Assembly (NCBI GenBank): GCA_029204225.1
Contig: CM055096.1
Location: 28,161,995-28,225,994 of the forward strand
From: Diphasiastrum complanatum
Taxonomy: Eukaryota; Streptophyta; Lycopodiopsida; Lycopodiales; Lycopodiaceae
Length of the DNA stretch: 64,000 bases
Direction of reading: 5' to 3'
A model generated the notes under the pieces. The model was given only the letters and a program-made list of their open reading frames with translations, had not been told where the DNA came from and ran no database searches. Made by a program: the position numbers and the translations under genes. Shown one piece after another: positions 1-12,206 of the stretch (its first letter is position 1; every line of letters begins with the position of its first letter).

Positions 1-149
1 TAATTTGGGATCGTTATTGATTGAAGTCCATTCTCTGGTGGGAACTTATAGCGCCTTGTTCTTTTCTAGTACGGGTGTAATAAAAATTATCAATTTTTTT
101 GTCATAAACCGCAATTATTACCCAAAACTTTCCTTTTTGTGATGTGGGG

Positions 150-1122
150 AAATTTTATGAAGTTCCCAAAAGACCTAGGTTTATTGCAGTAGCTTGTAAA
201 AGTACACTAGATGAGCTTTCTAAGTCGCTAAGTAATTTCTAGAGAGCCTTGCTTCCCTTTGTTGATGAACTTACCCAACCTAGCTTTTTCAAACCTATAA
301 CTTCATGACATTATACACTAAAATCACTTTGGAAAATTTGAAGTTTTGTGTTGACAATCTACTTTAATATGTTTTGAGCAATAAACTGAAGTACACTCCT
401 TGCAAAGCTTTGAAATTGAAGTGTGCGCTTTGCATCTTGGTTTTGTTGGCTTAAGAACAAAAATTAAGATGTCGATTCAAAGAAGAAAGGAAATATTAAA
501 ATTTGTTGTTGTTGAAGATGTTTGCTCTTGGTTGCACTTTCTCTTGGATATTTGCATATTTTTCTAGGCGATTTTCTTTTCCAACAAAGAATAGGTATTT
601 CCATGGGTACTGATTGTGTTGTTATTTTGCAAACTTCTTATCTTTTCTTGTGGTAGTGTCCCATCTTATTGCATAAATTAACTGATATTTTGTTGACTTT
701 ATTGTTCCCGATCTTCCTAATTTTGGTAGCTTTCTATATAAAGACCCTAACATTTTTGGTGGAGGAATCTATTCTAAAGTCTCATGTTAACTTATTTTTA
801 CAACTAATGGTGATTATTGCAATATTTTGGACCTTTCTATAAGCCATGCTAGGTTGGGTTTACTAGTTGATATTTTTGATATAAGGTTGGGTTGTAGCTA
901 GAACACAATAACTTAAACATAATTTACATGCCTCATATTTCTTCAAATGTTTTTGATTTTGTTAAATATGGAGTGATCACTTCTCAATTCCATAGGTTTT
1001 CTTGTCTTTATACTAGTAGAGATGCTTTTGTCAACCCATCAAGCAATCTAATTATATTGTTACTCCATAAGGGTTACTTGTTTAAGAAAATTATGAAAGA
1101 CATTAGAAATATTTTAAAATAA
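150..1122 (+). pseudogene. Penelope-like reverse transcriptase relic, copy 1
   Basis: Degenerate reverse-transcriptase remnant. Across shifting frames I see RFIA at 177-188, TLYTKI at 308-325, MGTDC at 603-617 and a C-terminal block containing YGVITSQFHRFS from 967. This order (RFIA, then LYT-I, then GIPMGT-C, then YGV-SQ-R) is the pattern I associate with Penelope-like elements rather than LTR elements or L1-type LINEs. The paired aspartates expected after MGTDC are not found, and stops and frameshifts are frequent, so it is inactive. A second copy of the same family lies at 55440-55991. The last block (928-1122) looks like a 64-codon ORF but is only the 3' end of this relic. Family call moderately sure; exact ends unknown. 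Confidence 0.55.
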
Positions 1123-1447
1123 TAGAAAACAAAAAAGTGGGCAGCTAAGCAGTTTGCTTTTGTATTCATCTATGTCTTGATAACTCTTGTTTACGTATAA
1201 TGGTCCTTGTTATTTATTCAAATTCTTTTTCTTGTTGATTGTCATTGGATTTTTAGTCTACATTGGGTCTACCAAGAGAATCTGAATTCTTTTGAAACCT
1301 AGATAGCAACTTATGCTTAGGGTACTGATGAGACATAAACAATGCTAGATGGCCAAGATTTTTGTTTATTGAGTTGTATTTTTGTTTTTTATAGATCCTT
1401 TGACTTTTTTTTTGCTTGTATATTTCTTGTACGCTTTAAAGTTTACC
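1123..1447. other. unassigned AT-rich spacer
   Basis: No coding block or repeat was recognised between the Penelope-like relic and the antisense copia relic. Confidence 0.4.
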
Positions 1448-4019
1448 CTATGGCATCACTGACTTCTCAAAGTAAATTTGTGAATCTAGCGAAGCTGCTA
1501 CATATTTAGCTTTGCACGAAGATTGAGCTACCAGTGTCCGCTTCTTGCAAGTGCAGCTGATCGCAGCTCCACATAATATTGAACATTCACCAGTTATCGA
1601 CTGGTTGTCGTCCTTACAGCTAGCCCAACTGTGTTGTAGGATGTGCTTGCTTTCGTAGATCAAGCCAAGTGCCCTTCAGGTATTGTAGGATTTGCTTCCA
1701 GTATTGCATTCCAGGATTGGAGGAAAATTGACTGAGTGCATAAATAGAGAATCTTAAATCGGGTCACTTACAAACTGTGAGGTACATCAAACTCCCAATT
1801 AGATTTTGATATGGGATCCGTTGCATCTTTTGTCTTTCCTCATCCGTGCTTGCGCTGTCCTGCTTCGACAATTGGGCTCCGACAATCATTGGTGTTGCCT
1901 TCTCCTTGCAATCAATTATCCCATATTGTTTCAAATTTTTTGTTGCATAATCAGACTAGTTCAGGTGCATGCTTTTTTTCTTCTCGTTTCTTTCGATCTG
2001 TAGCTCCAAGCATTTTGTTGCTTCTCCTAGATCTGTGATTTCGTAATTCATAGATATTCGATTCTTCGTGTCATTGATTAATGTCAGACAGTTTCCTATC
2101 ATCAAAGAATCGTCTACAATTATTGTCAAAATCACGAATTTTTCTTCTTTCCTTTTAATGTAGACATTGCAGTCGGGTTGTGTCGGACAGAAGTCTTGAG
2201 ATTTAAGTAGACTATCGAGCTTTTACTACCAAGCTGGTGAGGCCTGCTTTAGACTGTAGATACCCTGTGCAGCTGACAGGCATAATCTGGATTGTTTGGG
2301 TCTTCATAACCTTCAGGCTGCTCCATGAAAATTTCTTCGTCCAAGTCTCCATGGAGGAAGGCTGTCTTGACATCTATTTGATGTATATCCAAATTATATT
2401 TTGTAGCATAAACAAGGAGTAGTTGGATGCTCGACATCTTGACCATCGGGGAGTATGTATCGAAGTAGTCGATACCATACCTCTGAGTGTAGCCTTTGGC
2501 GACAAGTCGAGCCTTATATCTTCCGACACTGCCATTTGACTTTAGCTTCTTGTATACCCATTTGCAGTCGATTGTCTTCTTTCATGTAGGTAGTGGTTCG
2601 AGTGTCCATGCCCGATTCTGCTTCATTGATTCAATTTCCTCCGACATGGCCTGTCTCCAAAATTCACCCCCAACCAGATATGTCGTTGGTTTCTCAGTGA
2701 AACCACAAAATGCAAAGTCTGTGACCATGCTCGGCTGAAGACTATCGATGAGTATGACGGGAGCTCTTCGAATTCTTGTTGACCTTCGCAGTTCGATCTC
2801 TGGTTGTTGATTCGACCTTTTGGTTTCTTCTTCGAGTTTTCTGATAGGCTGATCTTCTGTCTCTTGTTCAGGAGTTTTTGGTTCAACATTCTGATTTGAT
2901 GCTTGGCCTTGAACTCCCTCTTCGAATGGCAATATCGAGAAGACTTCATGGCCATTTAATTTTTTCACTCCTGGAAATGTCGATTCATCGAACTTCACAT
3001 CTCTTACCACCTTCTTTGTGGTTGGGTTGTAGAGTCGATAAACATGTGAGCCATTCGAATATTTGACCATTATATTTTGAACCGACTTTTCATCCAGTTT
3101 GCTTCTTTGCTCCTTTGGTATGTGCATGTAGGCTGCACATCCGAACAGTCTTACATACGATAGATCGGGCTTCTCACCTGTCCACAGTTCCTACGACGCC
3201 TTTCTCTCCACCGTCGCCGTTATCGAATGGTTTGTAGATGGACCGCAACAACAATTGCTTCAACCCAAAACCGACTTGGCAGTTGTGCTTGAGCCATCAT
3301 GCACTTTGCTCTTTCGATAAGCATTCTGTTTCGTCTTTCTGCTACGCCATTGTATTGTGGTGTATATGCAGGCATGAATTGATGTTCGATGCCTCTCTCT
3401 TGACAGAAGCTTGAAAATTCTTTGCTCGAATATTCGCCTCCATTGTCGGACCTAAGGATCTGCAGTTTCTTGGAAGTGTGTCGTTTAGCAAACGCTACAA
3501 ATTTCTTGAATGCAACGAACACTTTTGATTTCATCTTCAGATAGTACACAATAGTCATCCGACTGAAATCATCCATGAATGTGAGAAAGTATCTTGATCC
3601 CGAAGGGAGTTGACCTTCATGGGTCCACAGACATCTGTATGAACTAATTCTAGGATGTCCTTGGCTCTCTTTCCTTCATGTACGAATGGATTTTGATGCT
3701 GCTTACCCTTCTGACAAGCTTCGCAGAAGTCTGAGTTTGGACTATTCACAAGCTCATTTTTGCTCATGTCATACAAACTCCTCATATTTAGATCATACAT
3801 ACATTTATGCTAGAGATAATTCTCACTTTCGAATGCATTCAGTACACTATCGTAGCTATTGATGATTTTCGCTTGATACAAGTTACCTTGCCTTGATGCG
3901 ACAGTTAGTAGCTTATTCGATCCATGCTCGACCATTCTACATGCGTTTCCATTGAACATGACTCGTATGCATGGATAAACCAGTCGATTATACATAGGCA
4001 TATTGATGAGAATTGTCAA
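1448..4019 (-). pseudogene. Ty1/copia pol relic A (pre-integrase to RNase H)
   Basis: Antisense copia polyprotein remnant read from high to low coordinates. A GAG-pre-integrase block occupies ~4019-3660, including MRSLYDM and the two cysteines of CEACQKGK. The integrase core is at ~3800-3220, with HTDVCGP, RSDNGGEY (catalytic Asp) and NGVAERRN (catalytic Glu). The integrase tail is at 3127-2582, the reverse transcriptase start with IDVKTAFLHGDL at ~2390, and an eroded RNase H block with SSCKAKYVAAS at ~1510. Frames are broken by stops and the YVDD box was not found, so it is dead. The pre-integrase block closely resembles that of the copia 5' end at 15449-16681, so the two belong to one family. 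Confidence 0.85.
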
Positions 4020-4249
4020 GAGACAATTACTCGCAAGCTAATAAGATATCTTGATGAAAAATTGACTTGTTAACTTAGAAAGGATTCGGGATCTGATTCC
4101 CTTGAAGCCTAGATTGGTTGTCTTGTGATTGCTTTTGTGTGTATGTCTTTTGGAGAAGGGCCTTGGAGGTTGGAGCTATGGCATGAGGAGACTATGTCGA
4201 TTTGATTGGAGACTTTGGGAGATCCACCTTCGTCAACTAGACGTTTTCT

Positions 4250-4385
4250 TTATTACAGCTTTGGAGTCGCTTTAGACGCTCTCATGGTTACCACATACTT
4301 GACATGTACTTTTTCTGTCTTATATGCCTTTTGGCATGGAAAAGACATTAATAAAGCTTTTTTTTCTCTCTCTCTCTCTCCCTCT
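4250..4385 (+). repeat. hairpin-bearing LINE/SINE-like tail, copy 1
   Basis: Short repeat ending in a TGCC/GGCA hairpin (arms 4325-4328 and 4333-4336), then GACATTAATAAAG with an AATAAA signal at 4350-4355, then a CT tract (4365-4383). Four further copies in the window share this order (6509-6690, 11740-11934, 54540-54724, 54726-54836). It is not coding; the apparent ORF through it is incidental. I infer a retroposon 3' tail. Confidence 0.55.
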
Positions 4386-4399
4386 TGTGTGTGTGTGTG

Positions 4400-5488
4400 T
4401 TTTTTTTAAGCTAACAAATCTAAACAAAACTGCACATTATTACCACAATACCAAACATATGAATCTTAAAGTAAACCAAATTTGTATAGAGTGATCACAA
4501 TCAAAGATATCATATTGACCAAACCTAACAACCAACAAAAGCTCCGATTTGAGGAGAATATGCTTACCTGCATCCACAACAATCGTGTTAGAACAGGGAC
4601 ATTATTGTGGGAACTACAAGTGTCTACACATATTCTCGGTTGTTATCCATGTCGCAACAAGTAGTCATTGACAAGTTAGGTGACTCTAATTTTGTCCATA
4701 TCATGAGTAAAAAGTCGGACATAACTAGTAGCTGCTGACGTCAGGTCGATAAGAAGACTCTCCTCTCAATAGGTCGATAACTCTAACTGCAACATGGCTT
4801 TGAATGATTTGTTGTCTCGGATCTCTATGAGGTGTGAGTCGTGATGTCATCATCGTCATCATTATCATCATTAGACTTCGGATCCTGTCTTGGTCTTCTC
4901 CTAGAGAAGAAAGAGATGATCTGGACTTGTGAACTAGAATGACTCTGCTGAGCTATTTGACACATATCCTGTCACAGTAAAGACATCTCTCGTTCCATAA
5001 GTGCAACATGTCGGGGATCCTCATATGCTATGAGTGATTGCAGTGTAGTGGACAAAATATCAAAAGTGTAGTAGAAGTGCCCTACTATAGAAAACTTAAG
5101 ATCTTTACAAGAGTCCAAAAGGGTCTTGAAAAAGCAGCAAAATGGAATCATCTAGGGCCCTACCTTTTGTTACTCAGAAACAAAAATTGTTTGTATAGTC
5201 ATGGCACCGATTCATGGCCTATAACTTTCAATGTTTTTCATAGCATTCAAATAGGAGAAATCAATGAGCAACATGGAATCTTGGTGGCAGCTGCAAATCT
5301 GCACTATTGAAAATTCTGCATTCTTAATGCATTGTGTGTTTTCTGATTAATGTTTGAATAGCATTTGATGTTGAAGTGAAATGTGAGCATTTAAGGTGTC
5401 AATTCTTGTATTTTCCTCGAGTAAAATAGGACTAGATGCTTCGTTGTTGTTGTGGCTAGCTGCCCACTCACCTTTTTAGCTCATGCAG
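4400..5488. other. unassigned, probably intron of the CDKAL1-like gene
   Basis: No exon of the upstream part of the methylthiotransferase (such as the HVPVQSGSD block that should precede the exon at 5489) was found here. The reverse strand of 4680-5040 may hold a decayed gag fragment, too eroded to call. The segment ends in a pyrimidine-rich acceptor (TTTTTAGCTCATGCAG). Confidence 0.35.
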
Positions 5489-5597
5489 GCAATGAAACGA
5501 GAGTACACAGTTTCAGAATTTAGGCAAGTTGTTGATACATTGATCCAACTTGTTCCAGAGATGCATATTGCGACTGATATCATATGCGGCTTTCCAG
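5489..5597 (+). CDS. CDKAL1: CDKAL1 exon a (radical SAM)
   Basis: Begins after ATGCAG and ends at the donor in CCAG/gtaaac. It encodes [16 protein letters not shown] through to [11 protein letters not shown], a conserved strand-helix block of the MtaB/CDKAL1 radical-SAM barrel. The last codon is split (G|GT) and completed in the next exon. Confidence 0.9.
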
Positions 5598-6505
5598 GTA
5601 AACACAAACATGTTTTGATTTTGATTTAAGAGGGCAGTGTACTGATAAGCTGGCAAAGACCAGAAATGTTGGAAGTTAGTGTTTTCTTTTTATCTTCTGC
5701 CTTGAATAGCATGCCTATTCTCGATTTGAATATTTGTGAAGTTTTACCAACTCAGTTTAGGGTATTCCTTTACATGGGCAGGTGAAACAAGTGAGGATTT
5801 TCAAGACACACTGAAACTAGTTCGGGATTATAACTTTCCACAGGTTCACATATCACAATTTTATCCAAGACCAGGTGATTGAGGGTTGAACTTGTCAACC
5901 GGTGGGAGTTGATACTGATTAAAATAATCAATTTATAAACAGGTGGTTTTGATGTATAAGCTGGTTTTCAATTTGCACGTCTCTGTAAAGTGGTTGCAAT
6001 ATGCACTTGTATGCATAATGTGAGTGATAGAGATTTGTAATTTTCTTTAGAAACATGGAGGCATGTGTATGTTTGATAGTCATGCCCATTAATTACTATT
6101 GCAATTGTCTATAGATCACTTCAATGAGTCTCGTCACCATTGTTGTTTGTCAAACACAAATTTTCTTGAGAATAAAAGGCATTTTGGTGCTCTTTTAAAT
6201 TGGCAACAGTTTGTGCAGCTATTTTATTGCTGACCTAGCAGCTGTTGATTAGTTGCTTTATTGACATAGACATGAGGCATTATTTCTTTTGCAAATTAAC
6301 TCCTTATCTTGGTGCAAAGCCGGTAATTTCTATAGGAATCTTGCAGATGCCATATCATTGATCAAGTTTTGGTGTATAGATCAATCAAGCATTATATAAT
6401 TTGTGGACGTGATCAGAAACGTTATTTGGAAGGATGTATGCAAAAGCCAAGTTCATGTTTTTATTTCTTTAGGCTTTCTCAATGTATGCTTACATTAGAT
6501 CATAT

Positions 6506-6563
<58 letters not shown>

Positions 6564-9500
6564 AGCTTTATGAATGTCTTTTCCATGCCAAAAGGCGTAT
6601 AAGACTAGTAATTGTACATGTCCATTGTCAAGTATGTGGTATGATTGGGAGCGTATGAAATGTCTCCAAAATAGTAACAAAAGAAACAACATATCTAAAT
6701 ACTATGAACTGAAATAAATGAGATATGTAGGACTATAAGTGCTAAGTGCTACTAAATGTCAAAAACAAGGTATAGCACTATCAGTGTGTCCTGCTGATGC
6801 TATTTTAGGACGTGATGTGAGCCGCAACATGAGGCTAGGTTCTATTTGAATTTACTTTTGGTTTATGCTTTTAGCTTTTGCTAAGGCCACTAGAAAATCA
6901 TATAAGGACGACTGGCACCCCACCTCTTATTCCATTGTAGTCAGTTCTTTAGACTTATGATTAATCTGAGAATTGTTTCCAATGCTCAATCATCTTGTCG
7001 TGTGTGAGTACTAATATAATATGATTAGTCTGCTCCACTTTCTTGAATTATACCTATAATTCTGACGGGTCTGTCCCATGGGCCATAGGATCCCATCCAG
7101 ATCCACCCCCACCCTCTGTGCCCTAGGCCCGAGAGTTGTAATCAAGCAGGATTTGACCTCTAGTGAAGTCCCATACCGCCACCAACACCTTCGGCCATCT
7201 CCCACCCCTTGCTAGTTTTCATCTTGGCTATGCACATGCGCACTACCATCTACCTTCTCCGCCCCTTTTATACCACAAGGTAGAAGTCTCCATGCCAATT
7301 ACATATTCTTGATTATGACAAGTGGCATGCATGCAGCTCACCTTTCACTGGTCAAGTCAACAGGGCCCTAGTCCAACGTCTGGTCTCAAATAAGGTGTGG
7401 AACCCAAGAGGGTTGGTTTCCTAACAGAAATCTAACTAAATGCATAAGGTTAGTCGTGCCCCATGTCGTAAACAAAGACATGGCCACACATAAGTGTTTC
7501 TTCTACATTACTCAACCAACAATGATATGATTTTGAATTTAGGTCCTTGTACTTAAGGCACTCTAGGCACTTATCATAAGCGAAGCTAGTAACCACACAC
7601 TGCCAAGAGGTGTGCTCGAATCTGCAAAGGACCGCCTGTGTAGGTGACATTGCAATACTTGCAAGTCCACCTCGTTGTACCTGAGTTGCCATATCCAAGC
7701 GGGATCTCTTGCCTTCACCATGACCTCGAATCTTGATTATACCCTAAAGCCTAGGTTTCAAAAATCAAAATTGCAAAAGAACTTTATCCTAACTAAGCTA
7801 ACTTCTAACTTCTAACTAAATTCTAACTTCAAAGACCCTAAACCTCTAACACTATTACACCAATTATAAACTGACTCTCCAATGTCCATCTTCTTTCACC
7901 CTTTCACTCCTCTCTCCACTCCTAACTTCTAACATTACTTCACTTCAAACTTCCAAGTTCAAGCTTCACTCCATAAACCCACAAATTCAATGCACATCCT
8001 CTCTCCCCTATCAAGGCTCAAGCATCATTCTCTCTCTCTCTCCCTTCTGTGCTATTTCACCAATTCACTCCTCTCTCCACTCTATTAAGCTCACTCTTCT
8101 AACTTTTTTTTCACCTTCTTCAAAGTTCAAACTTCACTCCTTAGTCTCCCTAAACTATCTCTCATTCACACCCACCCCCTCTCCCTAAATCCAGAATGTA
8201 CATTCTCTCTCCCCTAAATCCACTCTCTCCAAGTCCCTCAAGAGCAAAGGCACATTTCTCTCTCTCGCATGAACCTCAAATGAACTCAAATCTGGCCCTC
8301 GCTGGAAAAATCCCTGGAAAAAAGTCGGGTCCCCAGCCGATTCAAATCGGCCGATTCTGAAGGAGAAGAAGATGATGACAAAACAAAAGTAAGGTGCTAT
8401 ATCCCTGAAAGAATTGACCAAACCAACGCTTAATGACTAACTTACTCTCAACATGACACTCAACTCTCTGTGTGGTAGATATTTATCTCTCATTAGCACA
8501 AGTATGAGACAGCAAGTCGGTCTAAAGGCTTAGCAACACTTGTAAGACTCTTGATATGACTCTTATAAGAAAGCTTCTAACACTCATCTCAGTCACTTTG
8601 CCTAGTTGCAAGCGTCTCTAATAACTCTTTTGTAGATGTGTGGAAACTCTCCAAGCCATATGTCACCACAAGTAGAGAGAGTGGATGGCATGGTGCCAAT
8701 AATGCTTAAAGCAAAAACTAGTATTTAAGTACTCTGGAGCTTAGTGATGAATGTGTCAGATAGCCAATAGAGAGTGGCTAAATCAAGACCTGGAATATGT
8801 TGTATAAAAAAGGGACTGCTACTGGTTGGTATCGTATCCTTCCCATTGGCACCTTTTGCCAACGCAAAAGCCACCAACTACAAGGGCTGAAATTTGTCCC
8901 ACAAGATGGTCAAGTAGATCGAAGGAACAAGAGCGAAGTAGTAGTAGGATAGTTGGATCTTGAAGTGTGTTTGACTAAATAAGAATATAATCAGATCATT
9001 TGCAAGATTTTTTTGTTAAATTGCAAGATGTCAAAACCAAACTCTGGTATCCATTAAAAATGTCAGTCTATCGAAATCGATCGTTGGAGATAATTCTTTG
9101 ATGGAGCACTGATTCCCCTTGGTAATTGAACCATTTTTGGACTCCTAATGTCTGTCTGGTATAGGCCTGCAAGATATTATAGTCTCAGACATCTGAATTT
9201 CAGTGTTTGGAAGTCTGGAAAACATGCCGAACTCGTACAGGATTGAAGAGCTTCAAGCTCTGAACCTTGGAGAGTCCTTTTATTGCAATGCTCGCTGAAA
9301 TTTTTCCTCTTTTTTTTCACTTTTGATCTATTTCTTCTTGGCGCTGGAACATTTGATCTTGGGTGTTAGAACCATACTAATGTTGAGCTTTAGATCTTGA
9401 TTGCTTGATCTTCTGCTCTTTACCTTTCTTGTTAGCACGTGATTTTCTTCTTTGTGATGCTGGATCCACATCCCTTACGCCTCTCTCTGTGGTAGGCATT

Positions 9501-12155
9501 AAATCTTCAAGACAAGAACTGAGGCCTACCTCCTCTGTGCCCTACCTCCTTTTATCATAGCTTCAAGAAACATTTCCCACCCAGGAAGCACATGCCTCTT
9601 TTGAAACAGAAAATGAGAAACAAGAAATGGAATATAGGAAATCGGAAATGCCATGCCATGACATCATGGCAAAAGTTTTTTAATTTGCAATATTGAGATG
9701 TAATAGACTATATCCATTCAATACTTATATTACAGTCACACAAATTATTGTTTAACACACATTTCCCTTGTAGGCACACTTGTTTCCAACATGCAAAATG
9801 GCTTCGTGATGTTTTTGGGAGATGATTTCATTAGTGGGAGAGGTGTGTCTGAACTAGGGGAATGATGTTATCCATAATGTTTCCCACATTCATTTCATGT
9901 GATGGGGACATGTTTGGATGGGCATTGGGAAGGAAGCAATATTTTCACCCAAAGTGTGCCCTTTGAATATACTAGAGTCAGCACCCATATACATCTCAAG
10001 TAAATTACTTGTACTGCATGCCAGAGTAGTGAATCAATGGCATTAAAATTCAGAAGAATTTAGCAATATTGCTATGAAAAAGGATTAGCTCACATGTATC
10101 CCATGTCAATTGTATAGACCAGGAATGCCATATGGTAGGAACTGGAATTGCAACCCAAACCAGTCGGATGAACCATGAATGCCATGTGCCAAAGCTCAAG
10201 CCATATGTCGAGTCATATGTTGTCAAATGCAAGCCATGTCAACTAGCAAAGGCTGAACGCCATAAGGCTGGTGGTTTGTTGCATCCGTTAGATATCCCTG
10301 ACAAGAGATGGGAAAGCATATCTATGGATTTTGTAGTTGGACTTCCTAAGACCCAACGACAAAATGATTCTATTTGGGTTGTAGTGGATCGGTTAACTAA
10401 GTTATCTGCATTCATACCAGTCAAGTCAACTATAAAGGCTTCTGATTTAGCCCAGATCTTTGTTGAAAGATTATTTCGGTTGTATGGTCTGGCCAGTGAC
10501 ATTGTTAGTGACAAAGATCCTAAGTTCACAGGTCACTTTTGGTCAACAGTATTCCATAAACTGGAAAATTCCTTGAGTTTAAGTTCTTCTGATCATCCTG
10601 AATCATATGGCCAGACAAAAAAGACTAATCAAACTATGGAAGATATTTTGAGGACATATGTTTCTCACAGGCAAATTTCATTGAGAAGATTATCTCCCAC
10701 TGGTTGAGTTTGCATATAATAGTAGAAAACATTCTGCTACAGGTTACAGTCCTTTTATGCTTATGTATAGTTTTCAACCTAGCAGTAAATGTTGAGACGA
10801 AGTTTGTTAAGATCCAGAAGGTTGCTGATTTTTTGCATGATATGCAAGAGATGTGGCAAGTTGCTAACGATAGTATTCGTAGTGCTCAGGATAGAGCTAA
10901 ACATTATATCGATCTTAAGAGATCTCCAAGGGATTTTAAAGTTGACGATTGAGTATATCTTAGGATTCCAAAAGATTCTAAGACGTTATGTATAAGGAAG
11001 CATTATAAACTGTCTACCCGTTATTGTGGGCCGTTCAAGATTGTACGTAGAATTGGTTCTTTGGCATATGAACTCGATCTTCAAGGAAAATCGACTGCAC
11101 ACCCAGTATTTCATGTAAGTCGTTTGAAACTAAGTTTACATAAAGGTGATACAGTTGGATCGGATGAGGATTTATCCCATTTGGAAGATTTGTCACTTAG
11201 TGTACCTTTGGAACCTGAGAAGGTGCTCAGAACCAGAGATAAACAATTGAGAAATCGTTCTATCTCTTAGTGCTTAATTCGGTGAAAAGGTCGTACCGAG
11301 GATGATGATTCGTGGGAGAGAGTTGATAGCATAAAGAAGAATTTTCCTAAGTTTAGCTTCTAAGGATAGAAACAATTTAAGGAGGGAAGAATGTTATGTC
11401 CATGACCAGTACATAGGATCAGTATACTCCTAGTCTGGGATACACGGTACTCCAGTGAAACAAGCTGTTAGTTTTGCCACGTCATATCGGACGTGACCCG
11501 AAAGTAACTAATATCCTTGTGAGGCCTAGAACACACTAAATGGAGTTAGTACAAGGTTTGGGACCGGTGCATGTTGTAGAGTTATCAATAGCACTATGAA
11601 AAGAGAATCTAAGCATGGAGATTCTATTATGGAGGAATCTAAGTATAGGAGAGTTAGGACCTTGCATGTCTATGTGCATAGGTGGTTCATGGCTCTATAA
11701 GAAGAGGCCAAACTCGCCCTACTCCTCACATTTTGTCTTTTCCATGCCAAAAGGCATATAAGACAAAACAATACATCCCAAAATGATGGTAACTAGACGT
11801 GACAATGCCGTCAACCAGATAAGAAAACCTAAACTAAATCTAGCCACTATGAAGTAGTCTAGGAATATATGGTGCGAAAAAACGCAGCCATTTACAAGTT
11901 CAATTGGACATTTTAAACTCAAACTCAATACCACAACTATTTTGTGTTAACTAAACCTTTAGCTTCAACAAAACAGATTTTACCGTCTCTATATATGAGG
12001 TGTTTCTCTGCAATTTTCATTTTTTGCAGAGCCTCTTTTCTTTCCACCACTTGTGCAAAGGTGAGGTCTTCATCCAGGAAGATCTTGGTATCTTTTAGTT
12101 TATATCTTTGACATAGTACATCCCGTCGAGACTCCAACGAGGTGAAGCACAAGAC

Positions 12156-12206
<51 letters not shown>

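Noticed and set aside
928-1122. 64-codon ORF as a separate small gene
   Set aside because: It matches the C-terminal block of the Penelope-like relic.
5038-5310. 90-codon plus-strand ORF as an upstream CDKAL1 exon
   Set aside because: It does not contain the conserved blocks expected there and has no convincing splice sites.
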